A stretch of DNA of 64,000 nucleotides from JANMOK01 sp031415055 (GTDB lineage Bacteria > Pseudomonadota > Alphaproteobacteria > Rhodobacterales > Rhodobacteraceae). Below the pieces are notes generated by a model, which was given only the letters and a program-made list of their open reading frames with translations, was not told the DNA's origin and made no database searches. Both the position numbers and the translations under genes were made by a program. Below are positions 33,932-43,795 of this stretch, one piece after another. Location of the stretch: the NCBI GenBank assembly GCA_031415055.1, contig JANOQZ010000010.1:1-64000 (forward strand), in the 5' to 3' direction. Every line of letters starts with the position of its first letter. The first letter of the stretch is position 1.

Positions 33932-34732
33932 TTAGGCACGTTTTCGGTTCAGAAAGTAAAATACCGTCACGATTACGACCGACAGCAGCAGAAAGACGGC
34001 GGAAATGGCATTTGTCTCGGGCGTGACCGCGCGGCGGATCTGGCCCAGCATGTAGGTGGGAAGGGTGTCCTGTCCACCGGATTTTACCAAATTGGTGATG
34101 ATAACGTCATCAAGTGAAACGACGAACGCCAACATGAACCCGGCAAAAATGGCGGGCCGAAGCAGCGGCAATGTGATGTGGCGGAAGGTCTGCCACGGCG
34201 TTGCGTAAAGGTCGGCGGCGGCGCGTTCCAGCGTCAGGTCCATGCTTTCTAGCCGCGCGCGAATTGGCAGATAGGCAAACGGCACGCAGAATGCGGTGTG
34301 TGCCGCGAACAGGTAACCAAATCCGGTATAACCGGTGGCGATTCTGATTTGTGCGAAGAATACCAGTAGTGCTACGGCGGTTACGATTTCTGGCACGATT
34401 AGGGGCAGGTTTATCATGCCGTATTTGAAGGCCAGTCCCTTGTAGGGGGGCGTGCGCGTGGTGGCTATGGCGGCCATTGTTGCCGCTAGGGTTGAGGCGA
34501 CGGCGGCGAAGCTGGCGATTTTCAGCGAGTTGAATGACGCGTCAATGACCTGTTGATTGTGGAATGCCTGCTCAAACCAACGCAATGAAAACCCCTGCCA
34601 GTCCGACATGTTTTCACCGGCGTTTAAGGAAAAGGCGACCAAGACGAAGATTGGCAAATAGAGGGCGGCAAAGCAGAAAATGGCGATGGTGCCAAAGCCG
34701 GTTTGGCGCATGACGGAAAACGGTCTAGCCAT
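33932..34732 (-). CDS. potC: Spermidine/putrescine-type ABC transporter, permease PotC-like
   Basis: A 266-residue inner-membrane permease with six predicted helices and the coupling (EAA) motif ERAAADLYATPWQTFRHITLPLLRPAIFAG. The SLDDVIIT segment is typical of PotC/PotI. It overlaps the PotB-like gene by 8 nt. Confidence 0.87.
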   Translation of the reverse strand: MARPFSVMRQTGFGTIAIFCFAALYLPIFVLVAFSLNAGENMSDWQGFSLRWFEQAFHNQQVIDASFNSLKIASFAAVASTLAATMAAIATTRTPPYKGLAFKYGMINLPLIVPEIVTAVALLVFFAQIRIATGYTGFGYLFAAHTAFCVPFAYLPIRARLESMDLTLERAAADLYATPWQTFRHITLPLLRPAIFAGFMLAFVVSLDDVIITNLVKSGGQDTLPTYMLGQIRRAVTPETNAISAVFLLLSVVIVTVFYFLNRKRA

Positions 34733-35630
34733 TGGCTTTGCGTGCAGAACTGCGCACGATGACGAGCAACGCCAGCAGCACGAACACGGTCAACGCAATC
34801 GACAGCGCCGACCCAAGCGGGACGTTGCGACCCTGGCCGAATTGCAGGTCGATGAGATTGCCGATCATCAGGTTCTTGCCACCGCCAAGAACGGTTGGAG
34901 TCACATAAGCGGCGAGGGCAGGGATGAACACCAGAATGCAGCCCGCGATGATACCCGGTTTGGTCAGCGGTAAAATGATACGCCAAAGAACTTGAAACGG
35001 CGTGGCGTAGAGGTCACTTGCCGCCTCGGCCAATTTGAAATCGAGTTTTTCGAGGCTGGCGTAGATCGGCAGAACCATGAACGGCAGATAAGTATAGGCC
35101 AGTCCGGCGAAGATGGCTCCGTCCGTGTAGAGCATCTGAATCGGCTGGTCGATAAATCCGGTCGCGATAAGCACGGAATTGATCAGGCCCTGATTGCGGA
35201 TGACTTCAAGGATCGCGATGGTGCGGATCAGCAAGTTGACCCAGAAGGGGATGGTTATGAGAAACAGCCATATCTCGCGAGTTTTCGGCGGTCGGGTGGC
35301 GATGAAATAGGCCGTAGGAAAGCCGAAAATCAGCGTCGCCAATGTGCTGAGCGCCGCCAGTTTGATCGAGCGCAGGATAATCGAAACATGGGCATCGGCA
35401 ACCGACAGCGTGTTGTCGAAAATGTCACGTTCAAGAATGACGCTGAGCCAAGCGTCGGTAGAGAATTTCCACGCAACGCCGCCGTAGGGGCCGGGGGCAA
35501 GGAATGAAACCAGCAGGATGATGAACAGCGGGCCGCTGGCGGCGAAAAAGATGATGAGAATGGCCGGTGCCGACAACAGCCAGCGGGTGCGGATATCGCG
35601 TTTGCGGGCGGTTTCGGCGATGTCGGTCAT
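34725..35630 (-). CDS. potB: Spermidine/putrescine-type ABC transporter, permease PotB-like
   Basis: A 301-residue permease with six helices and the coupling motif AEAASDLYATPFQVLWRIILPLTKPGI. The LPFMVLPIYASLEKLD segment is a PotB/PotH feature. It follows the ATPase gene directly and partners the PotC-like permease. Confidence 0.87.
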   Translation of the reverse strand: MTDIAETARKRDIRTRWLLSAPAILIIFFAASGPLFIILLVSFLAPGPYGGVAWKFSTDAWLSVILERDIFDNTLSVADAHVSIILRSIKLAALSTLATLIFGFPTAYFIATRPPKTREIWLFLITIPFWVNLLIRTIAILEVIRNQGLINSVLIATGFIDQPIQMLYTDGAIFAGLAYTYLPFMVLPIYASLEKLDFKLAEAASDLYATPFQVLWRIILPLTKPGIIAGCILVFIPALAAYVTPTVLGGGKNLMIGNLIDLQFGQGRNVPLGSALSIALTVFVLLALLVIVRSSARKANG

Positions 35631-36716
35631 TCAGTCAGCAATCACCCGAGCTGCGCCGGGTTCGATGAGGATGCCGATGGTATCGCCAACTTTATGGCGG
35701 TCTTGGAACCCAGGTTTGTTTTGTTGGCGCAAAGTGAAACTCTCGCCATTGGCCAGAGCGATCTGGAAATGGGTGTCGGTGCCGAAATAAATGATGTCGG
35801 CGATGGCGCCATTGAGTTGGCCACTGCTATGCGTGGTCAGCTTGGCATGTTCGGGGCGCAAGACGATGGTGACAGACTGGCCCTTTTTGCTGTTGGCAAC
35901 TGTCGCCGTGAGGTTGCCGCCAGAGTTAAGGGCAATTTCGGCGCGAGTTTCCGTTGCTGTCGTTACGCTGCCTTGCAGGAAATTGGATTCGCCAATGAAA
36001 TCGGCAACGAAGCGATTGGTCGGTGCATCGTAAATGTCGCGTGGGCTTCCAACTTGCAGCACCCGTCCTTTGGACATGACGGCGATGCGATCGGACATGG
36101 TCAGGGCTTCTTCTTGGTCGTGGGTGACAAAGATAAAAGTGATGCCGGTTTCCGATTGCAGGCGTTTCAGTTCGATCTGCATTTCCTTGCGCAGCTTGAA
36201 ATCGAGCGCGGACAACGGTTCATCCAACAACAGAACCTGTGGTCGCGGGGCTAGGGCGCGGGCCAAGGCGACACGTTGTTGCTGGCCGCCGGAGATTTGG
36301 TCGATCTTGCGGTTGCGCATGTCTTCCATGCGGACAAGTTGCAGCATTTCGCTGCCGCGTTGTGCTATTTCGGCCTTAGTCCAGCCGAGCATTTTGATGC
36401 CGAAGGTGATGTTTTCCACCACGCTAAGATGCGGAAAAAGCGCGTAAGACTGGAAGACGGTGTTGATCGGTCGCTTGAACGGCGGCATTGCAACTATGCT
36501 GGTGCCGTTGAGCAAAATGTCACCCTCGTTGGGGAATTCGAACCCGGCGATCAGACGCAAAAGCGTGGTCTTGCCGCAGCCCGAGGGGCCGAGAAGGGTG
36601 AAAAATTCGTTTTGCGAAATGGCCAGTGATACTTGATCGACTGCGCGAACGGATTGCTCGGCTTTGCCAAAGGATTTTGTTACATTTTGGATTTCGATGG
36701 CCGCAGCAACCGCCAT
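35631..36716 (-). CDS. potA: Spermidine/putrescine-type ABC transporter, ATP-binding protein
   Basis: A 361-residue ATPase with Walker A GPSGCGKTT at residues 43-51, signature ISGGQQQRVALARALA, Walker B VLLLDEPLSALD and a C-terminal TOBE domain (after residue 270). It is the first gene of the operon. The 121 nt between it and the ureG stop hold no gene and presumably its promoter. Confidence 0.9.
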   Translation of the reverse strand: MAVAAAIEIQNVTKSFGKAEQSVRAVDQVSLAISQNEFFTLLGPSGCGKTTLLRLIAGFEFPNEGDILLNGTSIVAMPPFKRPINTVFQSYALFPHLSVVENITFGIKMLGWTKAEIAQRGSEMLQLVRMEDMRNRKIDQISGGQQQRVALARALAPRPQVLLLDEPLSALDFKLRKEMQIELKRLQSETGITFIFVTHDQEEALTMSDRIAVMSKGRVLQVGSPRDIYDAPTNRFVADFIGESNFLQGSVTTATETRAEIALNSGGNLTATVANSKKGQSVTIVLRPEHAKLTTHSSGQLNGAIADIIYFGTDTHFQIALANGESFTLRQQNKPGFQDRHKVGDTIGILIEPGAARVIAD

Positions 36717-36837
36717 GAGAGAACACCGTTGTTATTTTTGCATTGTGTGTTGCAGGCTTTGGCAGGTGAGCATGGCAAGCAGGTTTTGGCAATTCATTTT
36801 GCAAGTCGGCGTTTCGTGCGGTTCCGCGCGACGTGGT

Positions 36838-37464
36838 CTATGTCTGCGCCGATGGTTGGAATAGGCCGCCGTTTTTCTCGATAAACGCGATGATGTCGGG
36901 CAAACCTGTTTGTCGAAGCAAGTCGGTGAAAACCCAAGGTCGAGTACCACGGGCGATTTTGGTGTCGGCTTCCATCGCTTCAAGATTGGCCATGACATAA
37001 GGCGCGAGGTCGGTTTTGTTGATAACCAGCAGCTCGGATTTGGTGATCGCCGGGCCGCCTTTGCGCGGGATTTTTTCGCCTTGGCAGACTGATATGACAT
37101 AGATCGTCAGGTCGGCCAGATCGGGCGAGAAAGTGGCGGCCAGATTGTCACCACCGGATTCGATGAAAATGATGTCGAGGTCGGGGAAACGGGCGACCAT
37201 TTCGTCGATGGCGGCAAGGTTGATCGAGGCATCTTCGCGGATGGCGGTATGCGGGCAGCCGCCGGTTTCGACGCCCATGATGCGGTCCTCAGCCAAGGCT
37301 TGCAGGCGGCTGAGGATAAGGGCGTCTTCCTTGGTGTAGATGTCATTGGTGATGACGGCGATGGAATAGCGGTCGCGCAGGGCTTTGCAGAGTTTCTCGG
37401 TCAAGGTGGTTTTGCCGGAACCGACCGGGCCGCCGATGCCGATGCGCAGGGGACCGTGCGTCAT
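36838..37464 (-). CDS. ureG: Urease accessory GTPase UreG
   Basis: A 208-residue SIMIBI GTPase that supplies GTP energy for nickel insertion into urease. The P-loop GPVGSGKT is at residues 12-19, with TNDIYTKEDA, the nickel-binding GCPHT (Cys-Pro-His) and ESGGDNLAATFSP. The usual IDVAxG after the strand reads ISVCQG here. ATG overlaps the ureF stop by 4 nt. Confidence 0.94.
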   Translation of the reverse strand: MTHGPLRIGIGGPVGSGKTTLTEKLCKALRDRYSIAVITNDIYTKEDALILSRLQALAEDRIMGVETGGCPHTAIREDASINLAAIDEMVARFPDLDIIFIESGGDNLAATFSPDLADLTIYVISVCQGEKIPRKGGPAITKSELLVINKTDLAPYVMANLEAMEADTKIARGTRPWVFTDLLRQTGLPDIIAFIEKNGGLFQPSAQT

Positions 37465-38108
37465 GTGCGGAAAATCCTAGAGTGCTGGGTTTCGTGTTTC
37501 ATCGCGGCGATGTCGGCGAGGAGTGTGTTGGAGCCGAGGTCGTTGAGGTTTGCTTTGGTCGCGCTTTGAGCGGTGGCGGCGATGATGGGGATCAGGTTGC
37601 GGGCGGCTTCTAGGCCTTTGGTTTGGCCGAGCGGGATGAGGCGGACGGCGACGGAGATCAGCGCACTGGTGAAGCCTTGCAGGTAGGCAAACAGGGCTTG
37701 GCTCTGGTCGATGCCGGCTTTGGCAAGCGCGGTTCCGGCGGCAATGGGATAGGCGATGTCTTGGGTTGGGTGCGGTGTTTCGGGGTAGAAAGCGCGGGCG
37801 GCGATGGTGAAGGCGCGGCCGAGTTGGGTGGTTTCGAGATAGCGTTCATGGGATGAGGCGAGGGCGAGGGCGAGTTGGTTGAGCGTGTGGGTTTCGTCGT
37901 GCCAGAATTGGGCGAACAGCACGGCGTCGTTCCAGCCGGAGCCGGATTGCAGGATGGTGCTGATCCAGCTTTCGACGTCGCTTGCCGTGGTCACGTCACC
38001 GTTGGAAATCGCCCATTCCAGACCGTGGCTATAGGCGAAAACGCCGGTCGGGAATGTGGGGGACATCCAGTTGAGCAGCAGCAGGAAGCCGTTGGCGTCC
38101 GTGGGCAT
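37461..38108 (-). CDS. ureF: Urease accessory protein UreF
   Basis: A 215-residue helical protein of the UreD-UreF-UreG activation complex. WMSPTFPTGVFAYSHGLEWAI is the diagnostic N-terminus. It starts inside the 3' end of the ureE frame, an overlap of about 80 nt. Confidence 0.92.
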   Translation of the reverse strand: MPTDANGFLLLLNWMSPTFPTGVFAYSHGLEWAISNGDVTTASDVESWISTILQSGSGWNDAVLFAQFWHDETHTLNQLALALASSHERYLETTQLGRAFTIAARAFYPETPHPTQDIAYPIAAGTALAKAGIDQSQALFAYLQGFTSALISVAVRLIPLGQTKGLEAARNLIPIIAATAQSATKANLNDLGSNTLLADIAAMKHETQHSRIFRT

Positions 38109-38528
38109 GGTCGTGATAGGCGCCGTGTTCGGGGTGGAAGGGTTCGCTGACGTCTTTGGTTTGTGCGCCTTGGTGTTGCAGCATATGGGCGATGACCGGG
38201 TCGCGGTGGATGAGGATGCGGGTCGGTTCGATTTGTGCCGCCAAGTGGCGGTTGCCGATGTGCCAAGCCAGTTGCAACAGATGCGCGGCGTCGCGGGCGC
38301 GGATTTCGGTGAGGTTTTCGGGGGCGGCGATCACTTCGATCAAACGGCCATCCTCCAGTTGCAAGCAATCGCCGTGGTGCAGGTGGGTGGGTATTTCGAG
38401 ATCGACGAGGATTTCGCTGCCATCTGGCATGGTCAGCAGTTTGCGCCGGATGTGGCGCTGTTCGGCGTTGAGGGTGATGCGGTTCCACGGGGTTCCGGTT
38501 GCGGTGACGGATGTGGCGCGAAGCGGGG

Positions 38529-38532
<4 letters not shown>
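38029..38532 (-). CDS. ureE: Urease accessory nickel chaperone UreE
   Basis: A 167-residue protein with the N-terminal peptide-binding domain (LDLEIPTHLHHGDCLQLEDG) and the nickel-binding domain (LIHRDPVIAHMLQHQGAQTKDVSEPFHPEHGAYHDHAHG). The histidines near the end fit the metal-binding tail. The last 26 residues lie over ureF in another frame and do not look like UreE, so an original stop near HDHAHG may have been lost. ATG 38532 overlaps the restored ureC stop by ATGA. Confidence 0.88.
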
Positions 38533-40230
<1,698 letters not shown>

Positions 40231-40241
40231 GGGGGGTTCTT

Positions 40242-40445
40242 TCAGGTCTGCTGGGCTTTCGTAACAGATAAAAGGCAGACAGTGACCGCACCGTTTTCGT
40301 CAATTGTAAAATCTAACTTATCGCCCGTTTTCCAACCAAAGTCGGCAAGCATCTTACGCGGAATGGTCATTCGCCCTCGCGTGGTCATGGTGGCAGTGCG
40401 GTTTGGCAGTTTTTGATCTACTGGCTTAGGCTGTTTCTTCATCAC
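40242..40445 (-). CDS. AbrB/MazE-type DNA-binding protein
   Basis: A 67-residue swapped-hairpin AbrB protein: MTTRGRMTIPRKMLADFGWKTGDKLDF is the standard domain. Such proteins are antitoxins or transcription regulators; no toxin is next to it. It lies between ureB and ureC, 11 nt before the ureC start, and overlaps the LprI-like gene by 4 nt, so it is probably co-transcribed with urease. Confidence 0.82.
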   Translation of the reverse strand: MMKKQPKPVDQKLPNRTATMTTRGRMTIPRKMLADFGWKTGDKLDFTIDENGAVTVCLLSVTKAQQT

Positions 40446-40834
40446 TCAATCCCCGCGATATATTTCAAATCTTCCACGCGTGAAATCGTCAGTCGGGCCA
40501 TGCAACTGCCATAGACCATCGGTTGGGCCGAACCGCCGTGAAACGTAAAAGCTTCGGCCAGACATGCCTTATCCCGAAAATCGACCCAAGCGCGTTGTGC
40601 TTCGCGCAATGAGGATTCACCAATCCTGCCGGCTTCCTGTTCCTGATAGCTATCAAGTTCTTGCATCGACGCAACGGCAAGTTTGTAAACTTGGTTAAGT
40701 TGGGCGTCTGCCTTGTCCCAATCCTGCTGGGCGCACATGTTGAGCGCGATTTGCGGGCCGTTTGGGTCGCAAGCAATGTCTTGGGCGACGGCACCAAATG
40801 GGATGATGCCGAATAGAAAAACAAGTTTCATCAA
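40442..40834 (-). CDS. LprI-like (DUF1311) secreted protein
   Basis: A 130-residue protein with a signal peptide (KLVFLFGIIPFGAVAQD) and the DUF1311/LprI pattern: four cysteines, LNMCAQQDWDKADAQLNQVY and LREAQRAWVDFRDKACLAEA. Related proteins inhibit lysozyme, but the function here is unknown. It is inside the urease cluster, as such small genes often are in this group. Confidence 0.82.
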   Translation of the reverse strand: MMKLVFLFGIIPFGAVAQDIACDPNGPQIALNMCAQQDWDKADAQLNQVYKLAVASMQELDSYQEQEAGRIGESSLREAQRAWVDFRDKACLAEAFTFHGGSAQPMVYGSCMARLTISRVEDLKYIAGIE

Positions 40835-40902
40835 AGACTTCCCATCACTTTCCCCTCACAGCTACAAACACACGATGCGCTAGGCGATAGTTTGTTACCT
40901 AT

Positions 40903-41184
40903 CTATTCCCTAAACCTGTTCTTACGCCGCGCGGCGTGGCTGCCACCGGCCCAGCAAGTGAGGCCGATCAGAAAACCGAAATCATACCAAAGGCCGGAGT
41001 TGGGAAAGGCGTAGATGCGAAAACCGTCTTTGAACAGGGAAACAATGAACGAGATCGGGGCAATTGCGCCGTCCCAAAGACCCCAGAGGAAACCGCGCGT
41101 GTTGGGCTCGGCAACTGTTTGCGTTGCGCAGCCGACCAGAAGCAGGGGCAACAGGATCGCGAAAACAAACAATCTCGACCGCAT
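40903..41184 (-). CDS. Small lipoprotein
   Basis: A 93-residue protein with a lipoprotein signal (LLPLLLVGCATQ, cleavage before the cysteine). The mature part has a hydrophobic stretch (GAIAPISFIVSLF) and ends in a basic tail. I do not recognise a domain. Its start overlaps the ureB stop by one base, so it is part of the urease transcript. Confidence 0.75.
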   Translation of the reverse strand: MRSRLFVFAILLPLLLVGCATQTVAEPNTRGFLWGLWDGAIAPISFIVSLFKDGFRIYAFPNSGLWYDFGFLIGLTCWAGGSHAARRKNRFRE

Positions 41185-41489
41185 TACAATTCTCCCATGA
41201 TTTTTCGTTGAAACCCGAAAATTTTACGGCTGCCACCGATGGGCACCAATGTCACTTCATAGCGCTGCCCCGGTTCAAAGCGGACGGCGGTTCCGGCGGG
41301 GATGTCGAGACGCATGCCGCGCGTTTGCGCGCGGTCGAATATTAGGGCGTCGTTGGTTTCGAAGAAATGGTAATGCGAGCCGACCTGAATGGGGCGGTCG
41401 CCGGTGTTGGCGACTTCGAGGGTTACGGTTTTTGCGCCGACATTCAGGTCAATGTTACCCGCCAAGGTTATGATTTCACCGGGAATCAT
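41184..41489 (-). CDS. ureB: Urease beta subunit
   Basis: A 101-residue structural subunit: MIPGEI, EVANTGDRPIQVGSHYHFFETN and RGMRLDIPAGTAVRFEPGQ are the family blocks. It packs around the UreC active site. In most clusters ureC follows directly; here three small genes (about 0.9 kb) intervene. Confidence 0.95.
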   Translation of the reverse strand: MIPGEIITLAGNIDLNVGAKTVTLEVANTGDRPIQVGSHYHFFETNDALIFDRAQTRGMRLDIPAGTAVRFEPGQRYEVTLVPIGGSRKIFGFQRKIMGEL

Positions 41490-41495
41490 GCGCTT

Positions 41496-41798
41496 TCACC
41501 TTATCGGATGATGCACGGTCACCAGTTTGGTGCCGTCGGGAAATGTAGCTTCGACCTGCACGTCGTGGATCATGTCGGCGATACCGTCCATGACGTGCGT
41601 TTTGCTCACCACATGGCCCGCGTGTTCCATCAGGTCGGCGACGCTACGACCATCACGGGCGCCTTCGATGACGAATTCGGTGATTAGGGCAATGGCTTCG
41701 GGGTGGTTCAGCTTCACGCCACGATTCAACCGATTGCGGGCGACAATGGCTGCCATGGCGACGATCAACTTGTCTTTTTCGCGTGAGGTAAGTTGCAT
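41496..41798 (-). CDS. ureA: Urease gamma subunit
   Basis: A 100-residue structural subunit starting MQLTSREKDKLIVAMAAIVARNRL, with LNHPEAIALI and ATFPDGTKLVTVHHPI at the end. It appears intact and starts nine nt after ureD. Confidence 0.96.
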   Translation of the reverse strand: MQLTSREKDKLIVAMAAIVARNRLNRGVKLNHPEAIALITEFVIEGARDGRSVADLMEHAGHVVSKTHVMDGIADMIHDVQVEATFPDGTKLVTVHHPIR

Positions 41799-41807
41799 TG
41801 GCCTCTT

Positions 41808-42593
41808 TCAGAAAGTCCACGGTTTTGGCAGGTTTTCGACACCAATAATCGCACAAAGTGCCGGAATAAGCCGTTTGCGCAAGTGGAAACCGTCTTGTGC
41901 TACGAGACGTGCAACCAATTTTCCGTTCCAAGCCGAGGCCCCGCCTACTGGCCCAATCGCAGCGCGAACGGCGTCAAGATATTGCGCGGCGTTGTCGGCG
42001 ACATACAGTAAAGTGGCAAAAGCGCGCGCCGATCCAAGACCCGAATTGGAGTGGTTCGGTTCGCCGTCAAAACTCAAATTGTCGGCATGGATCAACCGGC
42101 CGTCGCGGTGGATTCGCCAGCGATCATTCAAAGTAATTTGCCTAACGTCTTCGCCCATTTCCTTGCGACCAAGCATGACCGGTTCAACCGCCAGAAAGCG
42201 GTCGTTTGCGGCCAAGGAAACGGTGTAATTGCGCTGCAAGGCGGCATGGTTGAACAGGATAGTTTCCTGCGGAAGCCAGAAAAGCTCGCTTTCGGCGTCC
42301 AGTTGCAAGTTCGTGTCGACAACGGCATGCGGGCCGAGCGTGCGGTAAACCCGTTCGGCGGCCTGCGTGGTTAGGCTTAACCGGGCGTTGCTACTTGTCG
42401 AAATATCGTAGCGAAACTGGTCGCCCCCGGCAATACCGCCGCCGGTGTTGATGAGTATGGCGTGGCGCGAGGCTTTGGGTATCCGCAATTTCGCCGACCC
42501 AGATTCGCGCAAACGCGATGGCCCGTCATGCGCCATGCGGAAGGTGATTTCGCCGATGCTGCGTTGGTGCAAAAGCTGGGAAATGGCGTTCAT
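41808..42593 (-). CDS. ureD: Urease accessory protein UreD
   Basis: A 261-residue member of the UreD/UreH family, scaffold for UreF and UreG on the apoenzyme. Recognisable blocks are AILINTGGGIAGGDQF, LTTQAAERVYR and WLPQETILFNHAALQRN. It is the first gene of the cluster. Confidence 0.92.
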   Translation of the reverse strand: MNAISQLLHQRSIGEITFRMAHDGPSRLRESGSAKLRIPKASRHAILINTGGGIAGGDQFRYDISTSSNARLSLTTQAAERVYRTLGPHAVVDTNLQLDAESELFWLPQETILFNHAALQRNYTVSLAANDRFLAVEPVMLGRKEMGEDVRQITLNDRWRIHRDGRLIHADNLSFDGEPNHSNSGLGSARAFATLLYVADNAAQYLDAVRAAIGPVGGASAWNGKLVARLVAQDGFHLRKRLIPALCAIIGVENLPKPWTF

Positions 42594-42641
42594 TTTGGGA
42601 CGATAGGAACTTGGCTGGCCAATGACCAGATCAAATGAAAA

Positions 42642-42716
42642 TGGCTGGGGAGGAAGGGATCGAACCTTCGAATGCCGGTACCAAAAACCGGTGCCTTACC
42701 GCTTGGCGACTCCCCA
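42642..42716 (-). tRNA. tRNA-Gln (UUG)
   Basis: The minus strand folds as a 75-nt cloverleaf: acceptor TGGGGAG / CTCCCCA with discriminator G and encoded CCA, anticodon arm CCGGT-TTTTGGT-ACCGG giving anticodon TTG, and T loop TTCGATC. It reads glutamine codons. Confidence 0.95.
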
Positions 42717-42758
42717 ATGCTGGCGGGTGTTTACTGGCGCTTGGCTGATCGCGCAAGA

Positions 42759-43676
42759 TCAAAGCGATTTGAGAAAGGTGCCAAGGGCGTCGCGGTTTGC
42801 CTTTGGCAGGTTGCGAAAGGTTTCTTTCGCGGTTTCGCCTTCGCCGCCATGCCAGAGGATTGCCTCCTCAAAGCCACGGGCGCGACCGTCGTGCAGCAGG
42901 AAGTGGTGTTGGTTGACCGTGGGGGCCAGCCCCAAGCCCCATAAAGGCGGCGTGCACCATTCGCTGCCAGTGGCGGCAAAATCGGAGCGGTTGTCGGCAA
43001 GGTCTGGCCCCATATCGTGGAGCAGCAGGTCGGTGAACGGGTGGAAGGTTTGGTTGGAAAGTTCGGGGAACCCTTCGATCATTTCGGTTTGCAGGCTGGG
43101 CATATGGCAAGACGAGCAACCGATACGCGCAAAGATTTCTTGCCCGGCAATCACCTGCGGATCGGTGGCGTTGCGTTGGGCCGGGACGGCGATGGTTAGC
43201 GAATAAAGCGTGAGTTTGAGCAGGAAATCGTCGGAAAGTTCCGGGTTGCCACCGCTGATGATTTCGGCGCATTCACTTTGCGCTGGCGCGCAATTTTGCT
43301 TGGGGAACAGGCCGGTCGAAAGGCCAATGGCACCTGCCGCAGCCCCGGCGTTTTGCTGCAGCAGGGTTGGTTGATTTGCCTTCCAACCGAAACGGCCAAG
43401 CGATTGGGTTTCCAATGCCGCATCCCAGACAATACTGGGTCGGCCAGAAATGCCATCGCTGTTGCTGTCATCCGGGTCAGCAAGACCGTTCAGCGTTGCT
43501 TCTGGCACCGATTGCAACAGTCCGAGACCAATCATCTGCGGGGCAACGCGCGGCGAGATGAGCAGATCGTTTGGCAGTGGGCCATAGCCGGGTTCGGTGA
43601 CCGTATAGGTGGGATGGCGCAGCGAATATGCCTGAACATCGGCATAGGTGCCAAGGCGTTCGATGTAGGTGATCAA
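42759..43676 (-). pseudogene. 5'-truncated di-heme (DUF1111-type) oxidoreductase
   Basis: The frame encodes 305 residues resembling the C-terminal two thirds of DUF1111 'di-heme' proteins: SPRVAPQMIGLGLL, ADPDDSNSDGISGRPS, one heme motif CSSCH in IGCSSCHMPSL, and HDMGPDLADN near the end. These proteins are usually longer, exported, and have two CxxCH sites. Here there is no signal peptide, the first heme site is missing, only a TTG start is available, and a stop lies six codons upstream. It therefore looks like a remnant. The break is followed by an AT-rich stretch and the kdsA terminator. Confidence 0.7.
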
Positions 43677-43693
43677 GGCGCGTATTAAGTCTT

Positions 43694-43715
43694 AAAAATC
43701 TTCGAGAAGATTTTT
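43694..43715 (-). terminator. Terminator downstream of kdsA
   Basis: A perfect 9-bp palindrome AAAAATCTT / AAGATTTTT around CGAG, with T and A runs in the stem itself, can work in both directions. It lies about 80 nt after the kdsA stop. Confidence 0.7.
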
Positions 43716-43795
43716 ACTAAATCTGACCATAACGATAATATTGAGGCAAACTATTAAATAATCGTTACTTACAGAACATTTTCATTTGGTTAATT

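Noticed and set aside
43677..43795. Attachment site in the AT-rich gap by tRNA-Gln
   Set aside because: I found no duplicate of the tRNA 3' end in the gap, so there is no direct evidence for site-specific integration there.
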